Assembly (NCBI RefSeq): GCF_001613165.1
Contig: NZ_BDBV01000001.1
Location: 62,001 to 126,000 of the forward strand
From: Nocardia mexicana NBRC 108244
GTDB lineage: Bacteria > Actinomycetota > Actinomycetes > Mycobacteriales > Mycobacteriaceae
Reading direction: 5' to 3'
DNA length: 64,000 nucleotides
Shown here one piece after another: positions 9,067-17,678 of this stretch (positions within the stretch are counted from its first letter, which is position 1; each line of letters opens with the position of its first letter). Under the pieces are notes generated by a model. The model was given only the letters and a program-made list of their open reading frames with translations, searched no databases and had not been told where the DNA came from. Position numbers and translations under genes: made by a program.

Positions 9067-10254
9067 TCAGGCCGCCGACGAATTGATGTGGGCCACAGCG
9101 CGTTCTGCCGTGGCGGCACGATGGATGACCTCGGCCAGACGCGCGTTCTCGGGTGCGTTGAAGGCGAAGGCGGCCCGGCGCCGGGTGTATCCGTAGGTGA
9201 GTCCGCTGTGTGGATCGGCGAAGCCGTCGGAGCCCGCGGAACCGGTGTGACCGAAGGCGTGTGCGCCGAGGAACGGATGCAGCAGCCCCTTGGCCTCGAA
9301 ACCGAGCGCATACGGAGCGTTGTCGCCCCGCACCAGATCCCTTCCGCCGGAATGTATCTCGGATACAGTGGCGATGGTGTCCAGGGTGAGCAGCGGCGGT
9401 CGGCCGCCCACGCCGGAGATCGCCGCGGCGTACATTGCCGCCAGCCCGTCCGCACTGCCCACACCGCCGCCCGAGCCTTGCCCGAGGCGGCGCACCGCCG
9501 GGTCGTTCGGCAGCGCCATGACGTCGGCGGGCGTGAAGCCGCGGGCGTTCAGGTTGTAGGCGATACCCGCGATGGAGTGCGGCCCAGGCGAATTCGCCGC
9601 GAAGGCCTCCTCCATCTCCGGGGTCGCGTGCCACGGCAGGATCGGCACATACCGGTGTTCCAGTTCGGCGGGCAGTCCGAGGTAGACATCCAATCCGTAC
9701 GGGGCCCGGATGCGTTCCTCGAACAGCTGTGCCACGGTGCGGCCGGTCGCGGCACGCACGACCTCGCCGAGGATCGCATACATGACGAACCCGCCGTACC
9801 CGTGCACTCGGCCCGGTTCGAAGTACGGCCGCTGTCCCACCAGCCTCTCCGCGATGATCCGCTCGTCGGCCAGTTCCGCGACGGTGAATCCGCCGTTCGC
9901 GCCGACGATTCCGGACCGGTGTGCGAGCACGTCCCGCACCGTGATGCGTTGCTTTCCCGCAGTGGCGAATTCGGGCCAGTAGTGGGCGACCGGACGGTCG
10001 ATATCGAGGACTCCGTCCTGGATCAGCAGCGCGATCACCAGTCCCGCAGCACCTTTGGTCGAGGAATGCAGGCCGGTGAGCGTGGTGCCGGTGACGTCCG
10101 CACCCGCCCAGAGATCGACCGTCTTCCGGCCCCGCACATAAGCGGCCAGCTGTGCACCGGATTCGCCGTTCTCTTCCGTCACCACGGCCGCGAACTCCGC
10201 GCGCACCTCCTCGAATCCGGCCGCGACGGTGCCGTGGACTTCGATATTGCTCAT
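9067..10254 (-). CDS. Serine hydrolase, class C beta-lactamase/EstB family
   Basis: From the ATG at 10254 (GGAGG about 9 bases upstream) the protein has 395 residues. A longer frame to 10362 lacks a good start and would run through the promoter. The nucleophile motif SxxK is visible as SSTKG near residue 72. The fold resembles penicillin-binding-protein-like esterases rather than true resistance enzymes. No signal peptide is evident, so it is probably cytoplasmic. It is divergent from the ECF41 sigma gene and followed by the DoxX-like gene. The substrate is unknown. Confidence 0.85.
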   Translation of the reverse strand: MSNIEVHGTVAAGFEEVRAEFAAVVTEENGESGAQLAAYVRGRKTVDLWAGADVTGTTLTGLHSSTKGAAGLVIALLIQDGVLDIDRPVAHYWPEFATAGKQRITVRDVLAHRSGIVGANGGFTVAELADERIIAERLVGQRPYFEPGRVHGYGGFVMYAILGEVVRAATGRTVAQLFEERIRAPYGLDVYLGLPAELEHRYVPILPWHATPEMEEAFAANSPGPHSIAGIAYNLNARGFTPADVMALPNDPAVRRLGQGSGGGVGSADGLAAMYAAAISGVGGRPPLLTLDTIATVSEIHSGGRDLVRGDNAPYALGFEAKGLLHPFLGAHAFGHTGSAGSDGFADPHSGLTYGYTRRRAAFAFNAPENARLAEVIHRAATAERAVAHINSSAA

Positions 10255-10313
10255 TGCGTGTATTCCTCCGAATGGCTGTGGGCCGGGCCCGCTGCCCGAC
10301 CGCCTACCGCCCT

Positions 10314-10340
10314 GACGAACCACTGCCGCAAAAGGTGACC
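10314..10340 (-). promoter_or_regulatory. ECF41-type promoter of the serine hydrolase operon
   Basis: Read on the minus strand, GGTCACC (10334-10340) is separated by exactly 16 bases from CGTC (10314-10317). The published ECF41 signature is TGTCACA-N16-CGTC; the -10 element matches fully and the -35 matches 5 of 7. The predicted leader to the ATG at 10254 is about 50 bases. Confidence 0.6.
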
Positions 10341-10382
10341 CCGCGACGTTCTGCCTGTTCATACGGCATGAAGGTCGATCGA

Positions 10383-10409
10383 GGTCACACTCGGCAGCGC
10401 TGGTTCGTC
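10383..10409 (+). promoter_or_regulatory. ECF41-type autoregulatory promoter of the sigma gene
   Basis: GGTCACA (10383-10389), a 16-base spacer, then CGTC (10406-10409) lie about 30 bases before the sigma gene start. The match to TGTCACA-N16-CGTC is 6 of 7 in the -35 and 4 of 4 in the -10, with the correct spacing. Autoregulation is usual for this sigma group. Confidence 0.7.
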
Positions 10410-10438
10410 AGCGTGGTGACACCGATCGAGGAGGACCC

Positions 10439-11338
10439 GTGACCGAGCACGAACTTCTGGCCGACCGTTTCCAGGAGCACCGCGACCACCTGCGGGCCGT
10501 GGCCTATCGGATGCTCGGCTCTCTCACCGAGGCCGACGATGCGGTGCAGGAGGCATGGTTGCGCCTGGCACGCACGGAATCGGCGGACATCGGCAACCTG
10601 GGCGGCTGGCTGACCACCGTGGTCGGGAGGGTGTGCCTGGACATGTTGCGCGCCCGCAAGATTCGACACGAGGAACCGCTGGAGACCGACCACCTGCCCG
10701 ATCCGGTCATTGCCGCCGATACCGGGTCGGATCCGGAGCAGCAAGCGCTGCTTGCCGATTCGGTCGGCATGGCACTGCTCGTGGTGCTGGAGTCGCTGCG
10801 TCCGGTCGAACGGCTCGCATTCGTCCTGCACGACATGTTCGCCCTGCCCTTCGACCAGATCGCGCCCATCATCGACCGCACCCCGCAGACCGCGAAGAAG
10901 CTGGCGAGTCAGGCACGCCGCCACGTTCAGGGCCGAGCCGCGGCGCCGGATCCGGATCTGTCGAGGCAACGCCGCGTCGTCGACGCCTTCCTCACCGCCG
11001 CCCGCGAGGGCGATTTCGACGCGCTGCTGGGCATCCTCGACCCGGACATCGTGCTGCGCGCCGACCCCGGCCTGCCCGGCATGCGGGTGCTGCGCGGCGC
11101 CACCGACGTCGCCGGACTGCTCGACACCTTCCACCGTATGGCCACCACCTGCACCTCGTACCCCGCCCTGGTCAACGGCACCGCGGGCCTGGTCAGCACC
11201 CGCGAAGGCGCCCTGTTCTCGATCATGAGCTTTACCGTTACCGACGCCCGCATAACCACCATCGACATCCTCTCGGACCCTCACCGACTGGACCGAATCG
11301 ACGCAACAGCCATCATCGGTCGATCCGCCCCGGCCTGA
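10439..11338 (+). CDS. sigJ: ECF41-family RNA polymerase sigma factor (SigJ-like)
   Basis: This 299-residue sigma factor has region 2 (about residues 10-75, AVQEAWLRL and a WLTTVVGRVCLDMLR-type stretch), region 4 (about 115-170, LPFDQIAPIIDRTPQTAKKL), and a fused SnoaL-like C-terminal domain of ~125 residues. This architecture defines ECF41, in which the fused domain replaces a separate anti-sigma factor. The segment where many members carry a DGGGK-like motif reads ADPGLPGMRV here, which is unusual. The GTG at 10439 has a GAGGAGG site. It is divergent from a serine hydrolase/DoxX operon instead of the more usual carboxymuconolactone-decarboxylase-type partner. Confidence 0.9.
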   Translation: MTEHELLADRFQEHRDHLRAVAYRMLGSLTEADDAVQEAWLRLARTESADIGNLGGWLTTVVGRVCLDMLRARKIRHEEPLETDHLPDPVIAADTGSDPEQQALLADSVGMALLVVLESLRPVERLAFVLHDMFALPFDQIAPIIDRTPQTAKKLASQARRHVQGRAAAPDPDLSRQRRVVDAFLTAAREGDFDALLGILDPDIVLRADPGLPGMRVLRGATDVAGLLDTFHRMATTCTSYPALVNGTAGLVSTREGALFSIMSFTVTDARITTIDILSDPHRLDRIDATAIIGRSAPA

Positions 11339-11537
11339 CCTCCTGTCCCGACCACCGGCACGACGCTCCGCGAATCGTTTGTTGCACATCACAACCCCCG
11401 CCTCTCCCGGTAGCCCGGCGCACGACGCCGTGCTAATCTCTCGCGCCGAAGGGGCAGTAATTTCGGGGGGATTCGCTTGTCGCGCAGGCTTATTCGACCG
11501 GTTCGTTAGCTCCGCCATGTCTACAGACGGGGATGTC

Positions 11538-12158
11538 ATGCGCATACGGTCCACCATCACGGGTTTGTTCGGTTTGCTGAGCGTTCTCACCATGAGCATC
11601 GCCGCCACCGGAACCGCCACCGCCGAACCGCTCGCCGACAAATCGCGGGAAACCACCACCGACGACGGCTGGCAGATGCGGATCACGAAGACCGACGAAA
11701 ACCTCGACCGGTACCCGAATCTCGCCGCCACGATGTTCACCCGCGAGGGATTCGTCAGTCTCAAGGCGGTCGCCGACATCGACGGCGACGGCGCCGCACC
11801 GGTCAACGCCGGCACCCTCAAACTGGGCTATCAGATCGGCTGCCAGGTCGACGTAACCAGCGGCGCCGCAATCGGAGTCGCGATCGGCCCCACCGTCACC
11901 ATCGGCGTCACCTCCGGCATCGGCGGCAGCGCCACGATATCGCCGACCGTCTACCTCAAACCCGGCACCATCACCGACATTCCGTTCGCCACCAAACCCC
12001 TTGCCGGACGCCACGGTTCGATCACCTCCGACCAGGTCCACATCAAAATCGACGGCTGCATGGGCCCGGTCAGCCTCCGCTCCTACGCCCAGGTCAACAT
12101 CTCCACCCCCACCGCCGACAACTCCCTGGCCGTCTACGGCGACCCGATCTACCTGTGA
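11538..12158 (+). CDS. MspA-family outer-membrane porin
   Basis: This 206-residue secreted protein has a signal peptide (residues 1-~30, ending ATGTATAEP) followed by the MspA pattern: DGWQMRITKTDENLDRYPNL, then TREGFVSLKAVADI, then GYQIGCQVDV, and a C-terminal beta-rich half. MspA proteins form octameric channels in the mycolate outer membrane. The ATG at 11538 puts the signal peptide in the normal place; an ATG seven codons upstream is also possible. The stop overlaps the start of the next gene by four bases, so translation is coupled. Confidence 0.88.
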   Translation: MRIRSTITGLFGLLSVLTMSIAATGTATAEPLADKSRETTTDDGWQMRITKTDENLDRYPNLAATMFTREGFVSLKAVADIDGDGAAPVNAGTLKLGYQIGCQVDVTSGAAIGVAIGPTVTIGVTSGIGGSATISPTVYLKPGTITDIPFATKPLAGRHGSITSDQVHIKIDGCMGPVSLRSYAQVNISTPTADNSLAVYGDPIYL

Positions 12159-13111
12159 GACAACCCATGTCACCGCTCAGGCGACCGATCGGAACGACCC
12201 GAAGATACGGGCTGCTGATAACAGCCCTCGCGCTGCTGATCGGCACCAGCGTGCTCGCCATCAGCACCCGAAACACACCCCAGGCCGAAGCCAAACCGAT
12301 CAACCCCTACATCCCCTGCCCACAATGGCAGGAAATGCACCCCGGCTGGCCCTGCTTCGGCAACTTCCCCGAAATCGAAGAACCCACCCTCCCCAACCAA
12401 CCCCCCGGTCAGCCTGCGCCCACAGTTCCCGGACCGCCAGCCCTGGCCACCACCACACCGCCGTCGGCGACAACCGCGATACCGCCGCCCGCCGCAGCGC
12501 TCACGCCGCCACCCCTGCAACCACCGCCAGACCCGTGCGCGGCCATCATCCCCGTACCCGGGTACATTCCGCCGGCGCTCCCCGGCAATACGCCGATTCC
12601 ACCGTGCGGACTCGGAGACGACCGATCATCGACCGACCTGACACCGACACTGCCGGTCCAGAGTGCGGGCCTGTGCATTGCCGGTAGAAATCCTGACGGC
12701 AGTTGCCGTGGGCACGGGGCGTTGAATGGATCCGGCTCGAAGGTCGAGGTACCCGACGACTACATCTACGACCCGGATTGCAAACAAATTCCGCAAGGGG
12801 AAACCTGCGACTCGTGGAGATTCGAGCACGATTACTGCTCAGGTTCTCCGGATCAGCTGCCCAGCCCCGGTGCGAATGCCGATTTCAGCGGCCCTTGCGC
12901 CCGCCACGACATGTGCCTGGCAGGCGGTGGAACGAATAACTTCTGCAATAATCAGCTCTTCACCGACATGACTCAGAACTGCAAGTACACCTACGGTACA
13001 TTGGACCCGCGGTACACCTTATGCTTGGACAACGCGGAAGTGTATTGGACAGTGGTGTCCACGATACAACCTCCGTGGCCCGGCCTGAATGGCCCACCCT
13101 GGGCGAATTGA
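12155..13111 (+). CDS. Secreted phospholipase A2-like protein with Pro-rich linker
   Basis: This 318-residue protein has an N-terminal signal or anchor helix (about 17-40) and a Pro/Thr-rich low-complexity linker (about 75-150). Its C-terminal domain (about 215-310) has the prokaryotic phospholipase A2 pattern. That pattern includes an upstream Asp-Tyr-Cys segment (EHDYCS, putative Ca2+ site), the catalytic CARHDMC His-Asp pair, and a downstream Asp in FCNNQLFTDM, with several Cys for disulfides. Known relatives hydrolyse phospholipids outside the cell; activity here is inferred. The GTG start overlaps the porin stop as GTGA. An ATG at 12167 is the alternative. Confidence 0.78.
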   Translation: MRQPMSPLRRPIGTTRRYGLLITALALLIGTSVLAISTRNTPQAEAKPINPYIPCPQWQEMHPGWPCFGNFPEIEEPTLPNQPPGQPAPTVPGPPALATTTPPSATTAIPPPAAALTPPPLQPPPDPCAAIIPVPGYIPPALPGNTPIPPCGLGDDRSSTDLTPTLPVQSAGLCIAGRNPDGSCRGHGALNGSGSKVEVPDDYIYDPDCKQIPQGETCDSWRFEHDYCSGSPDQLPSPGANADFSGPCARHDMCLAGGGTNNFCNNQLFTDMTQNCKYTYGTLDPRYTLCLDNAEVYWTVVSTIQPPWPGLNGPPWAN

Positions 13112-13138
13112 GATTCATTCAAGATATGCTCGACTACA

Positions 13139-13669
13139 ATGGGATATAAATTGCGCAGAGACATCGGAATTGTCCTCACATTTGCCACGATCCTGATGGC
13201 CGGCTGCTCCGACAGCCAGACATCCAATCCAGACCCACCGTCTACTACACCTGTTTCGGACGGACCCGCACCGGCAGCATCCCCAGCTTCTTCGCCAGCA
13301 CAGGGTCCCCGAGCCATCGATCCGGCAACACGGGATCAGATCACAGCGGTAGCGAGCCAAGCGATCGAGGCTTACAACAACGGTGACCTGCATAACCTGA
13401 TGAAGATCTCGTGCGGGGCTCTTCGAACCGATCTGGAGAACACCGATCCGGAGAGTTTCGCCGCAGGGGCTCGCTCCGACCTCGCCGCCCGCGGCCGCGG
13501 CACCATCACCAAATATCTGGATCTCACTGTGCTCGATCGATTCGCCAGTGCGGCACTGTGGGTACAGTACGAACGCCACGTAGAGGGCCTTAATTCGAAT
13601 AACGAGGTGCAAGTCTCCAGCGTCTACGAGAATATGGACGGCACGTGGCGAATCTGCGGCCTCAACTGA
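13139..13669 (+). CDS. Putative lipoprotein with NTF2-like domain
   Basis: This 176-residue protein starts with a lipobox (ATILMAGC, Cys23), so it should be lipid-anchored on the outer face of the membrane. A Pro/Ala/Ser-rich linker follows (about 24-60). The rest resembles the small NTF2/SnoaL-like domains of mycobacterial lipoproteins (AIEAYNNGDLHNLMKISC). The role is unknown. It starts 27 bases after the phospholipase-like gene and may belong to the same unit. Its 3' end overlaps the convergent gene at 13662 by eight bases. Confidence 0.8.
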   Translation: MGYKLRRDIGIVLTFATILMAGCSDSQTSNPDPPSTTPVSDGPAPAASPASSPAQGPRAIDPATRDQITAVASQAIEAYNNGDLHNLMKISCGALRTDLENTDPESFAAGARSDLAARGRGTITKYLDLTVLDRFASAALWVQYERHVEGLNSNNEVQVSSVYENMDGTWRICGLN

Positions 13670-14186
13670 CGCTGCGTCTGACCGAAGAACGTTTGAAGGC
13701 TGCGGTGGACATCGCCGACAACAATAGACACGCAAGCCATAGCAGAATATCCGCGGTGTATGTCAAGACGAGCGGCATATTATAATACAGGAGCGATTCA
13801 CGTGGTGTCACGAGAATATGATCTTCGAACATGAGGTCTTGATGCCCGTCGGCCGCAAAGAATAGTTTCAGGGGTTGCAGAACCAACGATATGGCAGCAA
13901 GCACTACGACGCTGACAGATAATAGTCGCACCGTCCTGACGCGTACAGCCAGCAGCACCGAAAGATACCCGACTGCGATGGGGAAAAACGCAAATGCGAG
14001 CATTGCTGCGGTATGCGCCGCCAACGACTCCCATACCGGCAATCGGGAAATCCGCAGCACAACCACGCTGACCAGACCCAGGAGGCAGGCCGCCGATCGC
14101 CCTCGGCTGACAGCGATCGCCCCAGGCCAAGCGACGAAATCCACGAGTGTCATCGTACTGAAATTCTCCCGATGGAGCCGCCCCAT
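13662..14186 (-). CDS. Four-helix membrane protein of unknown function
   Basis: The open frame encodes 174 residues with four to five hydrophobic segments. I recognise no family. Base composition here is visibly less GC-rich than in neighbouring genes, which may mean recent acquisition or weak selection. The start is uncertain: ATG at 14186, or ATG at 14153 (MTLVDFVAWPG) with GGGAG about 12 bases upstream. Its 3' end overlaps the lipoprotein gene by eight bases on the opposite strand. Confidence 0.6.
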   Translation of the reverse strand: MGRLHRENFSTMTLVDFVAWPGAIAVSRGRSAACLLGLVSVVVLRISRLPVWESLAAHTAAMLAFAFFPIAVGYLSVLLAVRVRTVRLLSVSVVVLAAISLVLQPLKLFFAADGHQDLMFEDHILVTPRESLLYYNMPLVLTYTADILLWLACLLLSAMSTAAFKRSSVRRSVS

Positions 14187-14270
14187 TCACCCCGCTCGCA
14201 TCGACACGCACCCCGAAGCCCCGTAACATCCGGCGCGGCAGCCAACTACCCGACAGCTGCAGGGAAGCCA

Positions 14271-14870
14271 TTGGGAACCAGCGTGGTCTATCGCAACGCC
14301 ACCGTATACGAACTGCTCATGCGGGGGTTGTACGGGCGGCACTACGGGGCACGGTATCGCGCGGTGGCGGAGCAGATTCCCGATGGCGCCGATGTCGTGG
14401 ACGTGTGCTGCGGTCCGGCGACGCTGTATACCCGGTATCTCCGCGGCCGGTCGGGCTCCTACACCGGGCTGGACCTCAACGCCGGCTTCATCGCCCGGCT
14501 CAACGACGCGGGTGGGCGCGGCACGGTGTGGAATGTGCATTCCGATGCGGCGCTGCCACCGGCCGACTATCTGGTCATGCAGGCGAGCCTGTATCACTTT
14601 CTGCCCGAGCCCGCGCCCATAGTCGAGCGGATGCTGGCCGCCGCGCGCAAGCAGGTGATCATCTCCGAGCCGATCCGCAACCTGGCGACCAGCAACAACC
14701 GCGTCCTGGCCGCGATCGCCCGCCGCTACACCAACGCCGGCGAGGGTGCACAGCAGCATCGGTTCACGGAGGAATCCCTGGACGCCCTGTTCCGGCCCTA
14801 CGAACCTCGCGTGGTGGCGCAATCGTTGATCGCCGGCGGGCGCGAAAAGCTCTTCGTGATCGCGACGTGA
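14271..14870 (+). CDS. Class I SAM-dependent methyltransferase
   Basis: About 199 residues with a Rossmann methyltransferase fold: motif I VVDVCCGPATLY, then the acidic end of strand 2 (GLDLN), then a motif IV-like segment (PADYLVMQASLYHFLPEP). The substrate is unknown. The chosen start is TTG at 14271, preceded by CAGGGA. GTG at 14283 or ATG at 14172 are alternatives; the open frame upstream of 14271 does not look like protein. It precedes the YfhO-like gene by 43 bases and probably shares its transcript. Confidence 0.78.
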   Translation: MGTSVVYRNATVYELLMRGLYGRHYGARYRAVAEQIPDGADVVDVCCGPATLYTRYLRGRSGSYTGLDLNAGFIARLNDAGGRGTVWNVHSDAALPPADYLVMQASLYHFLPEPAPIVERMLAAARKQVIISEPIRNLATSNNRVLAAIARRYTNAGEGAQQHRFTEESLDALFRPYEPRVVAQSLIAGGREKLFVIAT

Positions 14871-14913
14871 GCGGCCGTCCCTTCACAGAAAGGCCCTGTA
14901 GGGTGAGGAACTC

Positions 14914-17184
14914 GTGACGGACAGTGCAGTGACGAGGGTGGCGCTGGCCGAGCCTGCGCGGCGAGACGTGTATCGGTGGGGAGCGGTCACCGCGGTCGGT
15001 GTGGCCGTCGGATACGTCGCGGTCCTGCTGGCCAATGTCCGCCATTTCTTCACCGACGACACCGAATCCCAGTACACCGGCCTGTGGGTGGCCCTGGGCC
15101 GCGCCATGCGGAACGGGGAGTTTCCGGTGCTGTGGCCGGACCGGTGGATGTCGGGCAACAACACCATCGACGATGCGGGACTGTTCAATCCGCCACAACT
15201 GCTGATCGACCTGATCGCACCGTCGGTGGACAACATGGCCCTGTACGCGACGATCGTCAAGCTGATCTTCGCGATCATCGCCGCCCTCGGCGTGTACCGG
15301 ATCTGCCTGGCCTACGGCGGACGACCGGCGTGGTCGGCGGTGGCCGGTATCGCGTTCCCGTTCTCGGGCTTCTTCCTGTTCTTCGACGAGGCCAGCTGGA
15401 TGACGGCGCTCACCGGCACGGCGTGGCTGGTGCACGCGTGGGCCGCGTCGGTGCGCTACACCCGCGGTAAGGCGGGGCCGATCCCCGTCTTCGTCTACCT
15501 GTATCTCACGATCTCGACGCAGTACATCTTCCCGGCGGTCGAGGCGGCGCTGATGCTGGTCGCGGTGGCGGTCGGCGAGATCGTGTACCGCCGCGCGTGG
15601 AAACCGGTGCTGCGCCTCACCATTGCGGCCGCCTGCGCCGGTCTCGCCGGACTGCTCACCTTCCTGCCGAGCATGCTGGCGGCGAAGGTGACCTGGCGCG
15701 GCACCTCGCAGATCATGAACGACCAGTTCCTCACGGTGCCCTGGTCGGAATCGCTGAACGCCAGCCTGCCGAGCACCCTGCCCGCGTTCACGTCCTGGTG
15801 GGGCTACATCCAGCCGATGCCGGTCACCTATATCGCCTGGTTCCTGATTCCCGCCCTGGCGTTCATCGATTGGCGCCGGGCGCGTGAGGCGTGGAAGGAG
15901 CTGTCCGCGGTCGCGCTGTTCACGATCATCATGCTGATGTGGACCGCCGGGCCCGGCACGATCGGTCCGCTGCGCTGGCCGGTGCGCGTGCTACCGATGC
16001 TGGCGATCGGCCTGCTGGTGTTGGTGGCCGTGCTGCTCGGACGCTATGGCACCGTCCGGAATTGGCGCAATCGCGCCATCGCCGCCGGTGTGCTGGTTCT
16101 GGCGCTGTGGGTGCGGTCGTTCTCCGCGGATCCGCACAATGTGTTCCGGCACATCGTCGCGGCGCTGGCGATCGCCGCGCTCGGCGCGGGGGTGGTGTGG
16201 CTGGGCCTGCGCAAGGGCGCGGCCGCCGCGGCCGTGCTGACCATCGTCGCGATCTTCCCGATCGCCTACTACCAGGTCAACGCCGCCCAGCCGACGCCGA
16301 TGGGGTGGAACCTGCCCGCGAATCGCGCCGAGGCCCGCGCCGCCTTCCCCGATTTCACCGGCACCACCCTGCAACTCGGCGAACGCGGCCTGCTGCAGCC
16401 GGGCGACAAGAATCTCGACGGCGCCTACGGCTCATTGGTTTTCGGCAATTACGCCGAGGGCATGGAACTGAAGTACGTCAACGGCTACACCCCGACCGGG
16501 CACTTCTATTTCGGCGAAATGCTGTGCATGCGCTGGGATTCCAGCGTCTGCCCCGACGCCTACCGTCGCATGTTCGCCCCGGAGCCCAGCACCGGCCGCC
16601 CGCTGGTCGACCTCATGCTCATCGACCGCGTGGTGGTGCAGCGGGCGCTGTTCCCCGACGTCCCGAATCAGCCTGCGCCCGAGGGCTGGAAGTGGGTCGA
16701 CTATCCGGGCCACGAACGCTACATCGCAGTCCTGGAGCGGACGAACGGGCCGATCTCCACGGTCAACGGCCGTGTCGCCGACACCCGGAACGCCACCGCC
16801 ACTTCGGTTTCCGAGTCCGACACCAACAGTCGCGTGCGTGTCTCCTCCGAGAGCGGCGGCCGCGTGGTGTTCGCCCGCCTGGGCTGGCCCGGCTATCGCG
16901 TCACCCTCGACGGCAAGCCGGTCCCGTTCACGACCGTGGCGAAATCCTTTGTCGCCGTGGATATTCCCGCCGGAACCAAGGACGCCGATCTGGAACTGAC
17001 CTGGCGCCCGCCGGGGTGGAAGATCGGCGCGGCCACCTTCGGGGCCGGACTGGCCGGAATCGGGGTACTGCAGTGGCTGTACATCCGCTCCCGGCGCAGG
17101 GACGAGCCCGCGCCGGGAGATCGGGAACTCAGCGAGACCGACCGCGAACTGGCCGATATCGTGGCCGCGGGCCGAGCGAAATAG
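14914..17184 (+). CDS. YfhO-like polytopic membrane protein
   Basis: This 756-residue protein has a GT-C-like architecture. About 12 membrane helices occupy residues 20-480, with a first-loop acidic motif (FFTDDTESQY) typical of polyprenyl-phosphate-sugar-dependent transferases. An extracytoplasmic domain (about 490-700) and a final helix with a charged tail follow. YfhO proteins of Gram-positives take part in glycosylating envelope polymers such as lipoteichoic acid. Here a cell-envelope glycosyltransferase role is inferred, supported by the nearby GT2 gene. GTG start at 14914 with GAGG upstream. It ends one base before the convergent gene. Confidence 0.8.
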   Translation: MTDSAVTRVALAEPARRDVYRWGAVTAVGVAVGYVAVLLANVRHFFTDDTESQYTGLWVALGRAMRNGEFPVLWPDRWMSGNNTIDDAGLFNPPQLLIDLIAPSVDNMALYATIVKLIFAIIAALGVYRICLAYGGRPAWSAVAGIAFPFSGFFLFFDEASWMTALTGTAWLVHAWAASVRYTRGKAGPIPVFVYLYLTISTQYIFPAVEAALMLVAVAVGEIVYRRAWKPVLRLTIAAACAGLAGLLTFLPSMLAAKVTWRGTSQIMNDQFLTVPWSESLNASLPSTLPAFTSWWGYIQPMPVTYIAWFLIPALAFIDWRRAREAWKELSAVALFTIIMLMWTAGPGTIGPLRWPVRVLPMLAIGLLVLVAVLLGRYGTVRNWRNRAIAAGVLVLALWVRSFSADPHNVFRHIVAALAIAALGAGVVWLGLRKGAAAAAVLTIVAIFPIAYYQVNAAQPTPMGWNLPANRAEARAAFPDFTGTTLQLGERGLLQPGDKNLDGAYGSLVFGNYAEGMELKYVNGYTPTGHFYFGEMLCMRWDSSVCPDAYRRMFAPEPSTGRPLVDLMLIDRVVVQRALFPDVPNQPAPEGWKWVDYPGHERYIAVLERTNGPISTVNGRVADTRNATATSVSESDTNSRVRVSSESGGRVVFARLGWPGYRVTLDGKPVPFTTVAKSFVAVDIPAGTKDADLELTWRPPGWKIGAATFGAGLAGIGVLQWLYIRSRRRDEPAPGDRELSETDRELADIVAAGRAK

Positions 17185-17185
17185 G

Positions 17186-17629
17186 TCAGTACATCGTGGT
17201 CGCATGGGGATCGGCCGGGATGGTGCCGCGCAGCAGGCGGTGGAAGGCATCGCCGAACCGCAGCATCCAGGCCGTGTCCACATTGCGGCAGTAGCGGGTT
17301 CCCGCACCGCCGGTGCCCCAGCCGTTCACGACCTCCATCGGAATCGCGGGCGACCACTCGTGCAGCCGCCTGGATACTCGTTCCGACAGTGCCACAACGG
17401 TTTCCACGCGCTCTGGGTCGGTGCCCAGATATTTGTCGAGGGAGGGGCCGACGCAGCCCGCGAGCCCGACGGTGGCCTGCAGCCGCCAATCGGCGCCGGC
17501 CTCCGCCAGCCAGGCCGGCCGGTCCGCTACGGCGTCGGCCTCCTCGGACAGCAGGTAGAGCCACAGCTCCGCCGAGCCGTCACGACACCAGAACCCGCCT
17601 TCGCGATAGTCGATGTAGGAGCTGCCCAT
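17186..17629 (-). CDS. Hypothetical protein
   Basis: This 147-residue soluble protein has no signal peptide and no recognised domain. It is rich in Trp, Tyr and acidic residues and keeps normal high-GC coding bias. It lies 49 bases downstream of the glycosyltransferase on the same strand, so the two may be an operon. The stop is directly against the YfhO-like gene stop. Confidence 0.7.
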   Translation of the reverse strand: MGSSYIDYREGGFWCRDGSAELWLYLLSEEADAVADRPAWLAEAGADWRLQATVGLAGCVGPSLDKYLGTDPERVETVVALSERVSRRLHEWSPAIPMEVVNGWGTGGAGTRYCRNVDTAWMLRFGDAFHRLLRGTIPADPHATTMY

Positions 17630-17678
17630 GGCCGGTAGTTCACCACGGACCGCACGGTCCTCCCATCGGTGGTGACAT

